Shown: positions 52,199-64,000, counted from the stretch's first letter. The stretch: DNA of 64,000 nt from Enterococcus hulanensis (GCF_005405485.1 NZ_BJED01000001.1:248001-312000); one strand, 5' to 3'. The notes: a model not told the origin generated them from the sequence alone. Made by a program: numbers and translations.

Positions 52199-52878
52199 GG
52201 CGTGACCTCGATGCGATAGCCAGCTCCCCAAACGGTTTCGATTTGACAATCATCAACTCCGGCATTTTTCAATTTTGCCCGCAGCCGTTTAATATGACTG
52301 TCGACGGTGCGGCTATCGCCATAATAATCATAGCCCCAAACAGCATCCAGCAGATTATCCCGGGTAAAGACCTTGTTCGGGTACTTTGCGAATAACACAA
52401 GCAACTCAAATTCCTTTTTAGTCAATTTAATTTCTTGATTGTCAACGATTGCTTGGCGATTTTCCAGCAGCAGACGTATAGAGCCTAAGTTCAGGGATTT
52501 CGTTATGGTTCCTTTTTCAAAATCAATCCGCCGCATGATCGCTTTGATCCGATAGAGGACTTCCTTAGGCGAAAATGGTTTGATAATGTAATCATCCGCG
52601 CCAACTTCTAATCCTAAAATTCGATCGGCATCCTCAGATTTAGCGGTGATCATAATAATCGGAACAGTTGATTTTTCGCGAATCTGTTGGCAAATATCAA
52701 AACCATTCACATTGGGGAGCATAATGTCCAAAAGAATAAAATCGACCGAATGACTATCAAAGTAGGGGAGAGCGTCTTTTCCATCGTAAACTACGGCAGT
52801 TTCATAATCGGCTTCATTTAAGTAACGAGTCAAAACTTTGACGATTTGCTGATTATCTTCAATAATCAAAATTTTCAT
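52195..52878 (-). CDS. Two-component response regulator, OmpR family
   Basis: 227 residues from the ATG at 52878 (AAGGAGG); the frame is open further upstream without a better site. Receiver with Glu7-Asp8, phospho-Asp51 (LLDIMLP), Thr in MITAKSE and Lys in IIKPFSP; C-terminal winged HTH with DSHIKRLRAKLK and TVWGAGYRIE. A -10 box TATAAT lies on this strand at 52918-52913, about 35 nt before the start. It forms an operon with the sensor kinase. Confidence 0.94.
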   Translation of the reverse strand: MKILIIEDNQQIVKVLTRYLNEADYETAVVYDGKDALPYFDSHSVDFILLDIMLPNVNGFDICQQIREKSTVPIIMITAKSEDADRILGLEVGADDYIIKPFSPKEVLYRIKAIMRRIDFEKGTITKSLNLGSIRLLLENRQAIVDNQEIKLTKKEFELLVLFAKYPNKVFTRDNLLDAVWGYDYYGDSRTVDSHIKRLRAKLKNAGVDDCQIETVWGAGYRIEVTP

Positions 52879-52948
52879 GGCGGCCTCCTTGCGCTTAAAA
52901 AGTATTACTTCAATTATAACGTAATTCAATAGTAGAAAGTGGGCACAA

Positions 52949-52980
52949 TAAAACAGCACAAAACCGTTTTGCGCTGTTTT
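52949..52980 (-). terminator. Terminator of the PLD-family gene
   Basis: A 15-bp stem (AAAACAGC-type arms) with CG at the loop, overlapping the stop codon of the gene at 52979-54394; on the minus strand it ends in TTTTATT. Confidence 0.85.
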
Positions 52981-54394
52981 ATAAAAGAAATTCCAAAGGT
53001 TTAATGATCTTACTGATCAGGTTCAATAGTTTTTGCTTTGTAGGATGAACGATTCGGCGATGCTGGTCGCTTTTTTTATAGGTGGTTAGATTTTTGACCT
53101 GCAGACTTTCGGCTTGATACTCCTGCATGATCTTTTCCAGCTGGTCATGGAAGCCAGGACTGTCAATAAATACCATATTTTCGCTGCTTAAAAAAGTCGA
53201 GCGAGAATCCAGATTAAAGGAACCGACGGCGCCGATCGTTTGATCCAGCAGCAGGGCTTTATGATGAAGAGAGCCATCTCCTTGATATTCCCAAATCTCC
53301 ATTTGCTTCAGCAGGTCCTCTTTTTGCCGTAAATAACCCGCATAAGCGAACAGGTTTGGCGAAGTGGCTGCTGAGTTGGTAATCAAAGTCAATTTATCAG
53401 GCAGCTGTTTTGTTTGAAATTGCTTCATTTTATCTGAAATGATGACATAAGGGCTTTGTAAAGTTGCCTCTTTGGATTCTTTGACAAAGCGAAGGAGCTG
53501 CTGCCAGAGTACAGGTTTTTTAACTAGTTTCCCAACTGGGTTATGGATCAGCATTCCCGCATTGATTGGATGAAAATCCAACGTTGAGAGAATTTCCTGA
53601 CGCAGGATATTTTCGTGTCGATTATTCGCTTTGCGGATTTCATTTGCTAAATTGCTTAGTGCCTTTCCAGTAAATGGACGTGAAGAATGTGATCTATCAT
53701 AGGTATAAGGGGAGTGCCAGAGCTCATTGAAGTATATTTTTCCTTGTTTGATCAAAGAATTTTTTGATGAGGGACCATCTTTTTTAATAATCAAATCAAA
53801 GTCATAGGTTGCCTCATAATCTTTTGATTTCAACATGAAACGATTGCCGATATTTTTTCCAGATGAAATAAAATAATTATCGTCAACTAGAATCAATTTA
53901 TCGTGTAAAATATTATTGATTTCCCACGGCTTGAAAAGATTCAGACCACCGATTGTTCTCACTTCAATATTTTCTTTCTCACGAAAGATTTCGAAAGGAA
54001 TCCGACTCGTGATACTCATTTCTGTCGCCAAACCATTTAAAAGCAGCTTGATTTTTACACCGCGTTGCGCAGCCGCTAACAATTTTCCCACAATAATCAG
54101 TCCGCTATCATCATCAGAAATGGCATACTGGGAGATGGACAATGATTCCTTAGCTTGATCGATTAATTGGCAACGCAAGGCCAATGCTTGATCCAGCTTA
54201 GCAGTGACACAAACAGATTCATTTTGAAATTTATGATTATACAGTGATTTCAGAGATTTCGTCGCATCTTTTTCAGCATCTTTAGCAACCGCGTTAATCT
54301 GATGAATATTGTAAAAACAGACACACAAACCAAAATAGAGGAAATAAATCAGCAGAACGATAGTAAATTTTTTTAATAAAGAGAAGGCTCTCAT
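52979..54394 (-). CDS. Phospholipase D-superfamily protein (membrane-anchored)
   Basis: 471 residues, RBS GGGGGTATG-like site about 9 nt upstream. An N-terminal membrane helix (about 10-32) is followed by two PLD domains with complete HKD motifs: His164-x-Lys166-x4-Asp171 (LHDKLILVDD, then GKNIGN) and His377-x-Lys379-x4-Asp384 (HHKALLLDQ, then GSFNLDSRS). PLD-fold enzymes transfer phosphatidyl or hydrolyse phosphodiesters; cardiolipin synthase has two N-terminal helices and different spacing. One helix and an external catalytic part suggest action on membrane lipids or wall polymers outside the cell. Single gene, with its own terminator. Confidence 0.88.
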   Translation of the reverse strand: MRAFSLLKKFTIVLLIYFLYFGLCVCFYNIHQINAVAKDAEKDATKSLKSLYNHKFQNESVCVTAKLDQALALRCQLIDQAKESLSISQYAISDDDSGLIIVGKLLAAAQRGVKIKLLLNGLATEMSITSRIPFEIFREKENIEVRTIGGLNLFKPWEINNILHDKLILVDDNYFISSGKNIGNRFMLKSKDYEATYDFDLIIKKDGPSSKNSLIKQGKIYFNELWHSPYTYDRSHSSRPFTGKALSNLANEIRKANNRHENILRQEILSTLDFHPINAGMLIHNPVGKLVKKPVLWQQLLRFVKESKEATLQSPYVIISDKMKQFQTKQLPDKLTLITNSAATSPNLFAYAGYLRQKEDLLKQMEIWEYQGDGSLHHKALLLDQTIGAVGSFNLDSRSTFLSSENMVFIDSPGFHDQLEKIMQEYQAESLQVKNLTTYKKSDQHRRIVHPTKQKLLNLISKIIKPLEFLL

Positions 54395-54814
54395 TCGATC
54401 ATACCCCCAGTCAAAAAAATCATATCTCTATATAAATAGTTTATCATATAAAAATTTTAGGCGGGTAATCGTGAAAAAAACGATGTAAGCAAAATAAGAC
54501 AGTCATTCGGTCTAATTGAGCAATAATTTACAATCCAAATTTTTTGAAAGCGTTTTTTGTTATGATACACTGATTTTGTAAGTTCTAATAAACCATTATT
54601 TGTTCTAAAAAGGGGATGTTTAACTTCACAGCTCATTTTTAAGTCAATTCCATAGAGAAATAATTCATTAAAACGGAACGAGGTTGCCAGTCCAACTTTT
54701 CGCAGTTAATCAAAGTCAATCCAAACTATGAAACAAAAGTTTAGTTGGAAGAGACAATCAAACTATTTTTCTCCAAGAAAAATAATTCATTATGAAGGAA
54801 CGAGGTGTTTATCC
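54395..54814. promoter_or_regulatory. Gap between PLD gene and glpO: cre-like site and duplicated leader
   Basis: TTGAAAGCGTTTTTTG (54544-54559) contains the AAGCGTTT core of a cre site, weak at its 3' end, next to a -10-like TATGAT (54561-54566). Two nearly identical 27-nt segments, each ending GGAACGAGGT, lie at 54658-54684 and 54780-54806; the second supplies the glpO ribosome site. Between them CCAACTTTT (about 54692-54700) and the AAAAGTTTAGTTGG at about 54735-54748 could pair. No gene is supported here. Confidence 0.55.
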
Positions 54815-58152
<3,338 letters not shown>

Positions 58153-58160
58153 GTTAATAC

Positions 58161-58218
58161 GTCAGCTGCACAGCGCAACTAAGTTTTTATGAGAGAAAAA
58201 ATTTACTGAGCAGCTGAC
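58161..58218 (+). other. Widely spaced inverted repeat between glpK and glpF
   Basis: GTCAGCTGC (58161-58169) and GCAGCTGAC (58210-58218) are perfect 9-bp arms 40 nt apart. The RNA would form a stem ahead of the glpF ribosome site, perhaps as a processing or stability element. No T tract follows. Confidence 0.6.
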
Positions 58219-58248
58219 ATAGTAACAAAAATTAAAGGGGATGAGTTT

Positions 58249-58971
58249 ATGGACACGAGTATGTCAACGCAGGTTATCGGTGAAATTATTGGAACGATGG
58301 TTTTAGTATTACTAGGTGATGGTGTCGTAGCTGGTGTAAGTTTACGCAAAACGAAGGCAGAAGGAGCCGGCTGGATCGCGATCACATTAGGTTGGGGTGC
58401 TGCTGTTACGATTGGTGCTTATGCTGCAGGCTACATGTCATTTGCCCATTTGAACCCGGCAGTTACGATCGGAATGGCGATTGCCGGAAAAATTGGCTGG
58501 GATATGGTTGTTCCTTATATTCTGGGTCAAATGATCGGTGCGATTATTGGGGCAGTTTTAGTCTATATTCACTACTATCCCCACTGGAAAGAAACCAAAG
58601 ATCAAGCCACAATTCTAGGTGTATTCTCGACTGGTCCCGCGATTCGCAGTTTAGGTGCTAACTTAATTAGTGAAATCATTGGAACGTTCGTGTTGGTTTT
58701 TGCATTATTGACCTTTGGCATGAGTAAATTTGGCGATGGACTAAATCCAATTGCTGTCGGCATTTTGATTTTAGTTATTGGGTTGTCCTTGGGTGGTACT
58801 ACTGGTTATGCAATCAATCCAGCTCGGGACTTAGGTCCGCGGATCGCCCATGCATTCTTACCGATTCCTAATAAAGGCGGTTCTGACTGGGGTTATTCAT
58901 GGGTTCCGGTCGTTGGTCCAATTATTGGCGGGATTTTAGCTGCGTTGTTGTTTATGGCTTTACCAATATAA
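58249..58971 (+). CDS. glpF: Glycerol uptake facilitator GlpF (aquaglyceroporin)
   Basis: 240 residues, six membrane helices and two half-helices with NPA motifs HLNPAVTIG and AINPARDLG. The residue after the second NPA-R is Asp, and the pore loops are of glycerol-facilitator type. RBS AAGGGGATGAG at 58236-58246. It lets glycerol diffuse in for trapping by GlpK. Confidence 0.93.
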   Translation: MDTSMSTQVIGEIIGTMVLVLLGDGVVAGVSLRKTKAEGAGWIAITLGWGAAVTIGAYAAGYMSFAHLNPAVTIGMAIAGKIGWDMVVPYILGQMIGAIIGAVLVYIHYYPHWKETKDQATILGVFSTGPAIRSLGANLISEIIGTFVLVFALLTFGMSKFGDGLNPIAVGILILVIGLSLGGTTGYAINPARDLGPRIAHAFLPIPNKGGSDWGYSWVPVVGPIIGGILAALLFMALPI

Positions 58972-58978
58972 GTTTTTT

Positions 58979-59005
58979 AGGGTAATAGAATTTGTCTATT
59001 ACCCT
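58979..59005 (+). terminator. Weak terminator after glpF
   Basis: AGGGTAATAGA (58979-58989) pairs perfectly with TCTATTACCCT (58995-59005); the T tract (GTGTGTTTTT) starts a few bases later, so read-through to the next genes is possible. Confidence 0.7.
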
Positions 59006-59034
59006 AGTGTGTTTTTAATGCAGAATGAAATTTT

Positions 59035-59574
59035 ATGAAAGGAACGAAAACGATAAGAACAAAACGACTAACCATTAGAAGATTTGTGCCAGGCGACTGG
59101 TCTGATTTATTGGAGTATCTATCAGATCCGCGGGTGGTGAAATATGAGCCCTATGAACCGATCAATCAGGTGCAAAGTATTGAGATCGCTCAGAATCATA
59201 GCGAGTCTGAGGTGTTTTGGGCAGTGTGCCTGAAAAATAAAGTGATCGGCAACATTTATCTTGAGGAAGTCATACAGGATAGCTGGGAAGTCGGATTTGT
59301 CTTTCATTATGACTTCCAACATCAAGGTTATGCCTATGAAGCTGTTTCGATGATGATTGATCGAATCTTCGCACAAGGAGCGCATCGAGTTTTTGCGGAA
59401 TGTCATCCGGATAATCAAGCTTCTTGGAAGTTATTAGAAAAATTGGGCTTTAAAAGAGAAGGTCATTTAAGAAAAAATATCTTCTTCAATCAAGCTGCAG
59501 ACGGTACGCCGCTTTGGCAGGACACGTATGTGTATGGTTTGCTGAGAGAAGATTATGAAGGAAAAAATACCTGA
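59035..59574 (+). CDS. GNAT acetyltransferase, RimJ/RimL type
   Basis: 179 residues; the start at 59035 has no strong ribosome site. Features of the group: TKRLTIRRFVPGDWSDLLEYLSDPRVVKYEP at the N-terminus, the GFVFHYDFQHQGYAYEAVSM acetyl-CoA loop, and ECHPDNQASWKLLEKLGFKREGHLR, typical for RimJ/L relatives. It acetylates an unknown amine or protein N-terminus. It lies between glpF and dhaK, 24 nt from the latter, so it may belong to the glycerol transcript. Confidence 0.87.
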   Translation: MKGTKTIRTKRLTIRRFVPGDWSDLLEYLSDPRVVKYEPYEPINQVQSIEIAQNHSESEVFWAVCLKNKVIGNIYLEEVIQDSWEVGFVFHYDFQHQGYAYEAVSMMIDRIFAQGAHRVFAECHPDNQASWKLLEKLGFKREGHLRKNIFFNQAADGTPLWQDTYVYGLLREDYEGKNT

Positions 59575-59597
59575 AGCGAACTAAGGAGGAAAAACAA

Positions 59598-60581
59598 GTG
59601 AAAAAAATAATCAATGATCCGAAAAATGTCGTGGAAGAAATGGTCAGTGGATTAGTTGGCGCGTATCCAGATTATGTGAAGCAAGTTCCTGAAACATTAG
59701 TTGTTGCCCGCAGTGATGACTTTGATCAGGTCGCATTGGTCAGCGGCGGGGGCAGTGGTCATGAACCGTCTCATGCCGGCTTTGTAGGCGATGGCATGTT
59801 GAGTGCTGCGGTGTGTGGTCAGGTCTTCACTTCACCAACACCAGATCAAATTCACGAAGCGATTAAGGCAACGGACAAGGGCAAAGGGACGTTGATGATC
59901 GTTAAAAACTATTCTGGCGATGTGATGAACTTTGATATGGCAAAAGACTTGGCTGAAATGGATGATATCGAAGTAGATTCGGTCTTAGTGGATGACGATA
60001 TTGCCGTTGAGGACAGCACATATACACAGGGGCGCCGCGGAGTTGCAGGAACAGTGTTAGTGCATAAAATTTTAGGCGGTATGGCCCGTGAAGGAAAATC
60101 AGTTTCAGAATTGGCTAGTTATGGTAAAGAGTTAGTGAAGGACATCAAAACAGTAGGGATCGCTTTATCTGGCGCGACCGTTCCAGAAGTTGGCAAGCCT
60201 GGTTTTGTTTTAGCAGATGATGAAATCGAATTCGGTGTTGGGATTCATGGCGAACCCGGCTATCGTCGAGAAAAAATCAAACCGTCTTACGACATCGCCA
60301 AAGAAATTATTGGCAAATTGAAAGCCGAATTCAATTGGCAAAAAGGCGATAAATACGGATTATTTGTCAATGGCATGGGAGCCACACCATTGATGGAACT
60401 ATTTATTATGTTCAATGATGCGAAGAGTATCCTTGCCGAGGAAGGAATTGAGCTTACTTTTAATAAAGTCGGCAACTATATGACTTCTCTTGAAATGGCA
60501 GGCGCATCAATCACGATGATCAAATTAGATGATGAACGCTTACGATTATTAAATGAGCCGGTTCACACAATCGCTTGGTAA
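59598..60581 (+). CDS. dhaK: Dihydroxyacetone kinase subunit DhaK
   Basis: 327 residues, AAGGAGG at 59583-59589. DhaK binds dihydroxyacetone covalently through His217 (GVGIHGEPG); His55 lies in SGGGSGHEPSHAG. Together with DhaL and DhaM it phosphorylates dihydroxyacetone to DHAP with PEP as the phosphate donor via HPr. Cytoplasmic. Usually glycerol dehydrogenase (GldA) makes the dihydroxyacetone, but no gldA is in this window. Confidence 0.94.
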   Translation: MKKIINDPKNVVEEMVSGLVGAYPDYVKQVPETLVVARSDDFDQVALVSGGGSGHEPSHAGFVGDGMLSAAVCGQVFTSPTPDQIHEAIKATDKGKGTLMIVKNYSGDVMNFDMAKDLAEMDDIEVDSVLVDDDIAVEDSTYTQGRRGVAGTVLVHKILGGMAREGKSVSELASYGKELVKDIKTVGIALSGATVPEVGKPGFVLADDEIEFGVGIHGEPGYRREKIKPSYDIAKEIIGKLKAEFNWQKGDKYGLFVNGMGATPLMELFIMFNDAKSILAEEGIELTFNKVGNYMTSLEMAGASITMIKLDDERLRLLNEPVHTIAW

Positions 60582-60612
60582 TTATCGCAGGCAGAACAAA
60601 AAATATTTAAGG

Positions 60613-60646
60613 CTGTCATTTCGAATAACTTACGTCAGAATGATAG
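60613..60646 (+). other. Hairpin between dhaK and dhaL
   Basis: CTGTCATT-t-C (60613-60622) pairs with GAATGATAG (60638-60646) with one G-U pair and one bulge, within the 95-nt gap. Possibly sets subunit stoichiometry. Confidence 0.4.
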
Positions 60647-60676
60647 ACGATATTAGCACGAATAGGGAGGCACATC

Positions 60677-61255
60677 ATGTTTACACCAGAAAATTTGCGT
60701 AAAACATTAGAATTATTCAATGAAAAGATTCAAATCAAAAAGGATTATTTAAGTGAACTAGATACACCGATCGGCGACGGCGACCACGGGAATAATATGG
60801 CTCGCGGCATGGACGCGGTAATGGCGGCGGATCTGTCTGGCGAGCTGCCGGATATTTTCAAAGCAACTGCCATGGCGCTGATCAGCAAAGTTGGTGGGGC
60901 ATCAGGTCCTCTATATGGAACAGCTATGATGGAAATGATGAAGGCCAGCAAAGAGACAAGTGATCCAGAAATGCTGCTGAAGGCAGCCATCGCTGGTATC
61001 GAAAAGCGTGGAAATTCGACGGCCGGAGAAAAGACTATGCTAGATTTATGGGTACCTGCAGTCGAAAATTTAAATAACGGTACTTTGAACCCAGCAACGA
61101 TCGAAATTCTTGTTGAAACAACAAAAAATATGAAAGCAACAAAAGGACGTGCATCCTATGTCGGCGAGCGTTCGATTGGTCATATTGATCCTGGTGCAAT
61201 GTCGTCAGCTTATTTCTTTGAGTCGATGATCGAGGCAGGTGTTTTCAATGAGTAG
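60677..61255 (+). CDS. dhaL: Dihydroxyacetone kinase subunit DhaL (ADP-binding)
   Basis: 192 residues, AGGGAGGCAC ribosome site. The metal/ADP-binding aspartates lie in TPIGDGDHGNNMARGM; GGASGPLYGTAMM and GRASYVGERSIGHIDPGA are the other nucleotide-site segments. It keeps ADP bound as a cofactor that is rephosphorylated by DhaM. The start of dhaM overlaps its last eight bases. Confidence 0.94.
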   Translation: MFTPENLRKTLELFNEKIQIKKDYLSELDTPIGDGDHGNNMARGMDAVMAADLSGELPDIFKATAMALISKVGGASGPLYGTAMMEMMKASKETSDPEMLLKAAIAGIEKRGNSTAGEKTMLDLWVPAVENLNNGTLNPATIEILVETTKNMKATKGRASYVGERSIGHIDPGAMSSAYFFESMIEAGVFNE

Positions 61256-61616
61256 AGGCGTCGTATTAGTTTCTCATACGAAGGAAATTCCCGAAGGACT
61301 GAAAAGATTGATTGGTGAAGTCGCGAAGGATGTTCCTGTTACAACTGCCGGAGGTTTGGAAGATGGCGGTATTGGGACATCGATGGAGCGAATCTCACAA
61401 GCCATCGAGGAAAATTCTGCTGATGAGTTATTAGCTTTTTATGATCTTGGCAGTGCAAAAATGAATTTGGAAATGGCTATTGAAATGACAGATAAAAAGG
61501 TTACACTATTTGATACCGCCTTGGTCGAAAGTGCTTATACTGCTTGCGCCTTGTTGGCAGCCGATGCCAAAGAGGAAGAAATTGAAAAACAATTAGCAGA
61601 ATTGAAAATAAAATAG
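61248..61616 (+). CDS. dhaM: PTS-dependent dihydroxyacetone kinase phosphotransferase subunit DhaM
   Basis: 122 residues from the ATG at 61248, inside the end of dhaL; an upstream GTG at 61239 is less likely. Single EIIA-Man-type domain with the phospho-His10 in LVSHTKEI and TAGGLEDGGIGTSMERI. Gram-positive DhaM is this short form, without the HPr and EI parts of the E. coli protein. It transfers phosphate from HPr to the ADP on DhaL. Confidence 0.93.
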   Translation: MSRGVVLVSHTKEIPEGLKRLIGEVAKDVPVTTAGGLEDGGIGTSMERISQAIEENSADELLAFYDLGSAKMNLEMAIEMTDKKVTLFDTALVESAYTACALLAADAKEEEIEKQLAELKIK

Positions 61617-61633
61617 TCTTTTTAAATAATTTG

Positions 61634-61662
61634 AAGAGTCAGGTGAAACTGGCTCTTTTTTT
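61634..61662 (+). terminator. Terminator of the dha genes
   Basis: AAGAGTCAG (61634-61642) pairs with CTGGCTCTT (61649-61657) with one G-U pair; a T tract follows. Confidence 0.88.
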
Positions 61663-61776
61663 GTTTAAAATTACACCTAAAATGAAAACATGCTGTTTTT
61701 TTTTTGCGACCTTTCCAAAAAAAAAAATTATTAAGATCGATATTATGCTATCCTCTTTTTCAAAGGGGGAATCAAA

Positions 61777-62943
61777 ATGACCAAAGAAACATCAATGCAA
61801 CAAGAATTGGTAGAAATCCGTCGCCACCTGCACCAAAATCCAGAGGTTGGAATGGATCTGCCGGCCACTAAGAAATTCGTTTGGCAAAAATTAGTGGAGT
61901 ACGGGTACGAGCCGCAAGCTTGCGGTCAAATGGGTATCACATGCACCATAGGCCAAGGAGAGCGAGTATTCTTATTGCGAGGAGATATGGATGCGCTTCC
62001 ATTGACGGAAGACAACGATCTGCCTTTCCGTTCAGTAAATGGTGCAATGCATGCTTGCGGACACGATATGCATACCACTATGCTATTAGGCGCTGCGAAA
62101 ATTTTAAAGGAACGAGAGAACGAATTGAAAGGTATTGTGAAATTACTTTTCCAACCTGGGGAAGAAATTTTGCAAGGAGCGAAGGATTGTATAGACGCTG
62201 GTGTATTAGAGAATCCTAAGGTTGACGCCGGAGCAATGATTCATGTCTTTCCGTTTAAAGATTTGCCATTAGGAAATGTTTTTGTAGCACCAGCTGGAAC
62301 CTTTATGGCCAGTGCGGATTGGTTCGAAATCAAAGTTCAAGGTGTTGGCAGCCATGGCTCAATGCCGGAGGTTTCGATTGATCCAATCAATGTAGCTACC
62401 AAAATTTATGATGCACTGCAAACTCTTTCTGCTCGGGAAATTAGTTCGGCTGAACGTTTCGTATTAACGATCGGTGAATTTGTTGGCGGTACACCAGGGT
62501 CTTCAAATGTCATTCCTAATTCAGCATTTATGAAAGGAACACTGCGGACGTTAAAAGAAGAAGTCCGTCAGCAAATCAAGAAAAGAATGGTAGAAATTTC
62601 TGAAGCGATTGGACAGGCCTTTGGAGCAAAGGTCACGATCGATTTCACGAATGGCTGCTGCAGTAATGAAATTGATCAGAACGTAACTGAGACTGTCAAG
62701 GCCGGATTAGAAAACGTCTTTCCTTCAAATGTTTTAAAACAATCGCCTATGGCCGTGCCGATGATGGGAAGCGAAGATTTTGGCGAAATCAGTCATCAAA
62801 TCCCAACTACAACAATGTTTATTACAGCTGCAGATACAGAATTAATGCTACACAATCCAAAAATCGTCTTAGATGAAAGTGTATTAGAATTTGGTGCAAA
62901 TGTTTATGTCGAAGCTGCCTTGAGCTATTTAGAAAGCGTCTAA
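61777..62943 (+). CDS. M20-family amidohydrolase (N-acyl amino acid / hippurate-type)
   Basis: 388 residues, AAGGGGGAATC ribosome site. Metal ligands: HACGHDMH (His92, Cys94, His96, His99), QPGEE (about 127-131) and GSEDFGE, as in the IAA-amino-acid hydrolase/AbgB/YxeP group. The dimerisation domain lies between about 175 and 290. It probably removes an acyl group from an amino acid. Followed 5 nt later by an MFS transporter, so the pair may import and hydrolyse the same compound. The upstream DNA has a T10 and an A11 run (about 61697-61730). Confidence 0.9.
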   Translation: MTKETSMQQELVEIRRHLHQNPEVGMDLPATKKFVWQKLVEYGYEPQACGQMGITCTIGQGERVFLLRGDMDALPLTEDNDLPFRSVNGAMHACGHDMHTTMLLGAAKILKERENELKGIVKLLFQPGEEILQGAKDCIDAGVLENPKVDAGAMIHVFPFKDLPLGNVFVAPAGTFMASADWFEIKVQGVGSHGSMPEVSIDPINVATKIYDALQTLSAREISSAERFVLTIGEFVGGTPGSSNVIPNSAFMKGTLRTLKEEVRQQIKKRMVEISEAIGQAFGAKVTIDFTNGCCSNEIDQNVTETVKAGLENVFPSNVLKQSPMAVPMMGSEDFGEISHQIPTTTMFITAADTELMLHNPKIVLDESVLEFGANVYVEAALSYLESV

Positions 62944-62947
62944 GCCT

Positions 62948-64000
62948 ATGGGTAAAAGTAAAATAAATCGTTCGTTGATCTTGATATTTCTAGGCTATAC
63001 TTGTGTTTATCTTGATAAAAATATTATCAGTTTGTCAGTAATTCCGATTGCACAGGATTTAGGAATTGATGCAGGACAAAAGGGATTGATTTTGAGTGCC
63101 TTTTTCTTAGGTTATACGCTATTTCAGATTCCTTTCGGTTTTTTAGGCAATCGTTTGGGCAGTCGTAAGATCATGATTTTTGCGGTATTCTTGATCGGAC
63201 TTTTAATGATTTGCTTAGGAATGGGATTTTCCTTTTTATATTTACTGTTTGTTCGTTTTGCCGCAGGCTCATTTGCACATGCTGGGTATCCGTCGGCGGT
63301 CAGTGCCTTCGTGACAAAGGAAGTGGAGCCAGACAAACGAGGTCCGGTTCAATCTTCTATGATCGCATCTTCTGGTTTTGCCGGGATCGTCGGCCCAATA
63401 TTGGTCGCCCCGTTATTAACCTTAGTAGGCTGGAAAATGACGTACTTTATTTATGGCGGGATCGTAATAGTGATTGGACTATTGATGATCAAAGGAATTC
63501 CAAAATCGTCGGGAAAGCCAATCGTTTCTGCTAATCAAGCAAATATTTCCTTCTTTGAGGTGATTAAAGATCGAAATGTTTGGATCATGGTATTTGCGGC
63601 CTTTTTCATTAATGCGGCTGTCTACGGCATGACCGGTTGGATTGCTTCCTATTTAGTAGATGAATTTAGTTTGACGATGAATAAAATGGCGATGATGAGT
63701 GCGTTGATCGGTTTGGTAATGATGATTAGTGCGATGTTTGCCGGTTCGATGATTGGTCGCTATTTTAAAGATCGAGAAAAGCAGGTCATTTTAGTTGCAT
63801 CGACAATGGGGGCAATAGTCGCTTTCTTGCTGGCTAGAAGTCACTCTTTAGTTTTAAGTATGATTTTTTTGGCAATCGCAGTGGCGGCAGCCAGTATCAG
63901 TTTCGCTACGCTGATGAGTTTGCCAGTGAAGCTTTTTGCTGAACGAGAAGTTTCTACTAAATATTCGATTATTAATGCGATCGGCGTTTCCGGCGGCTTC
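62948..64000 (+). CDS. MFS transporter (truncated by the window edge)
   Basis: 351 residues are visible from the ATG at 62948, with no stop before the end of the window. No clear ribosome site precedes it; translational coupling to the M20 gene 5 nt upstream is likely. N-terminal helix with SLILIFLGYTCVYLDKNIIS, then TM2 and motif A-like GFLGNRLGSRKI. The sequence belongs to the ACS/GudP-like or CynX-like MFS group for anions or organic acids. Linked to the amidohydrolase, so an acylated amino acid or a product thereof could be carried. Confidence 0.88.
   Translation, partial: MGKSKINRSLILIFLGYTCVYLDKNIISLSVIPIAQDLGIDAGQKGLILSAFFLGYTLFQIPFGFLGNRLGSRKIMIFAVFLIGLLMICLGMGFSFLYLLFVRFAAGSFAHAGYPSAVSAFVTKEVEPDKRGPVQSSMIASSGFAGIVGPILVAPLLTLVGWKMTYFIYGGIVIVIGLLMIKGIPKSSGKPIVSANQANISFFEVIKDRNVWIMVFAAFFINAAVYGMTGWIASYLVDEFSLTMNKMAMMSALIGLVMMISAMFAGSMIGRYFKDREKQVILVASTMGAIVAFLLARSHSLVLSMIFLAIAVAAASISFATLMSLPVKLFAEREVSTKYSIINAIGVSGGF

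Overview
The window looks like chromosome of a low-to-mid GC Gram-positive of the order Lactobacillales, most likely an enterococcus. The grounds are the strong GGAGG ribosome sites, an H2O2-forming glycerol-3-phosphate oxidase (GlpO) with a GlpK of enterococcal type, PTS-dependent DhaKLM, several PRD regulators, an Mga-type regulator beside a sortase-anchored adhesin, Rgg and DUF2922 proteins. No rRNA, tRNA, IS element, phage gene or CRISPR array was found. The species cannot be named from this sequence alone.

Layout. 1-5.9 kb: end of an upstream gene, a small membrane-anchored orphan, then a beta-glucoside operon (LicT antiterminator, EIIBCA, 6-phospho-beta-glucosidase, secreted histidine-phosphatase-like protein) behind a catabolite-repressed promoter with an antiterminator/terminator leader. 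5.9-10.2 kb: isochorismatase-like hydrolase, LysR regulator, acetyltransferase, SDR, cyclophilin-like lipoprotein, phosphatase. 10.2-14.8 kb: a long structured gap, an unknown gene plus a DUF2922 protein, then HelD with a tandem-MerR regulator. 14.8-19.6 kb: a second 6-phospho-beta-glucosidase with its own LicT-type leader, a large flavin/Fe-S oxidoreductase and a divergent AraC regulator. 19.6-21.4 kb: GNAT and Rgg genes divergent around two palindromes. 21.7-28.1 kb: an ascorbate-family PTS (EIIA, EIIB, EIIC) with a SIS isomerase-like protein, a DapA-family lyase, a KDPG-aldolase-like protein and a PRD regulator; this looks like an uncharacterised sugar-acid pathway. 28.2-36.6 kb: VOC protein, Mga-like regulator, and a 2055-residue cell-wall adhesin. 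36.6-39.6 kb: a probable ykkC-class riboswitch with terminator ahead of a HAD phosphatase, then an MFS exporter and a flavin-binding-fold protein. 39.7-47.4 kb: kdpFABC-kdpDE, including the 26-residue KdpF. 47.5-54.4 kb: methyltransferase, P1B-type metal ATPase, a secreted pentapeptide-repeat protein encoded behind a two-component system, and a PLD-family protein. 54.5-61.6 kb: glpOKF, a GNAT gene and dhaKLM. 61.8-64 kb: M20 amidohydrolase and a truncated MFS transporter.

How it works together. The region is mostly carbon and ion acquisition under layered control: CcpA-type cre sites, LicT RNA antitermination (one LicT probably serving two leaders 14 kb apart), PRD activators, a small-molecule riboswitch and two two-component systems. 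The most novel-looking items are the ykkC-class leader on a HAD phosphatase, the sugar-acid PTS cluster, the AAQQQ repeat protein co-directional with a sensor kinase, and the secreted phosphatase homologue lacking its second catalytic histidine.
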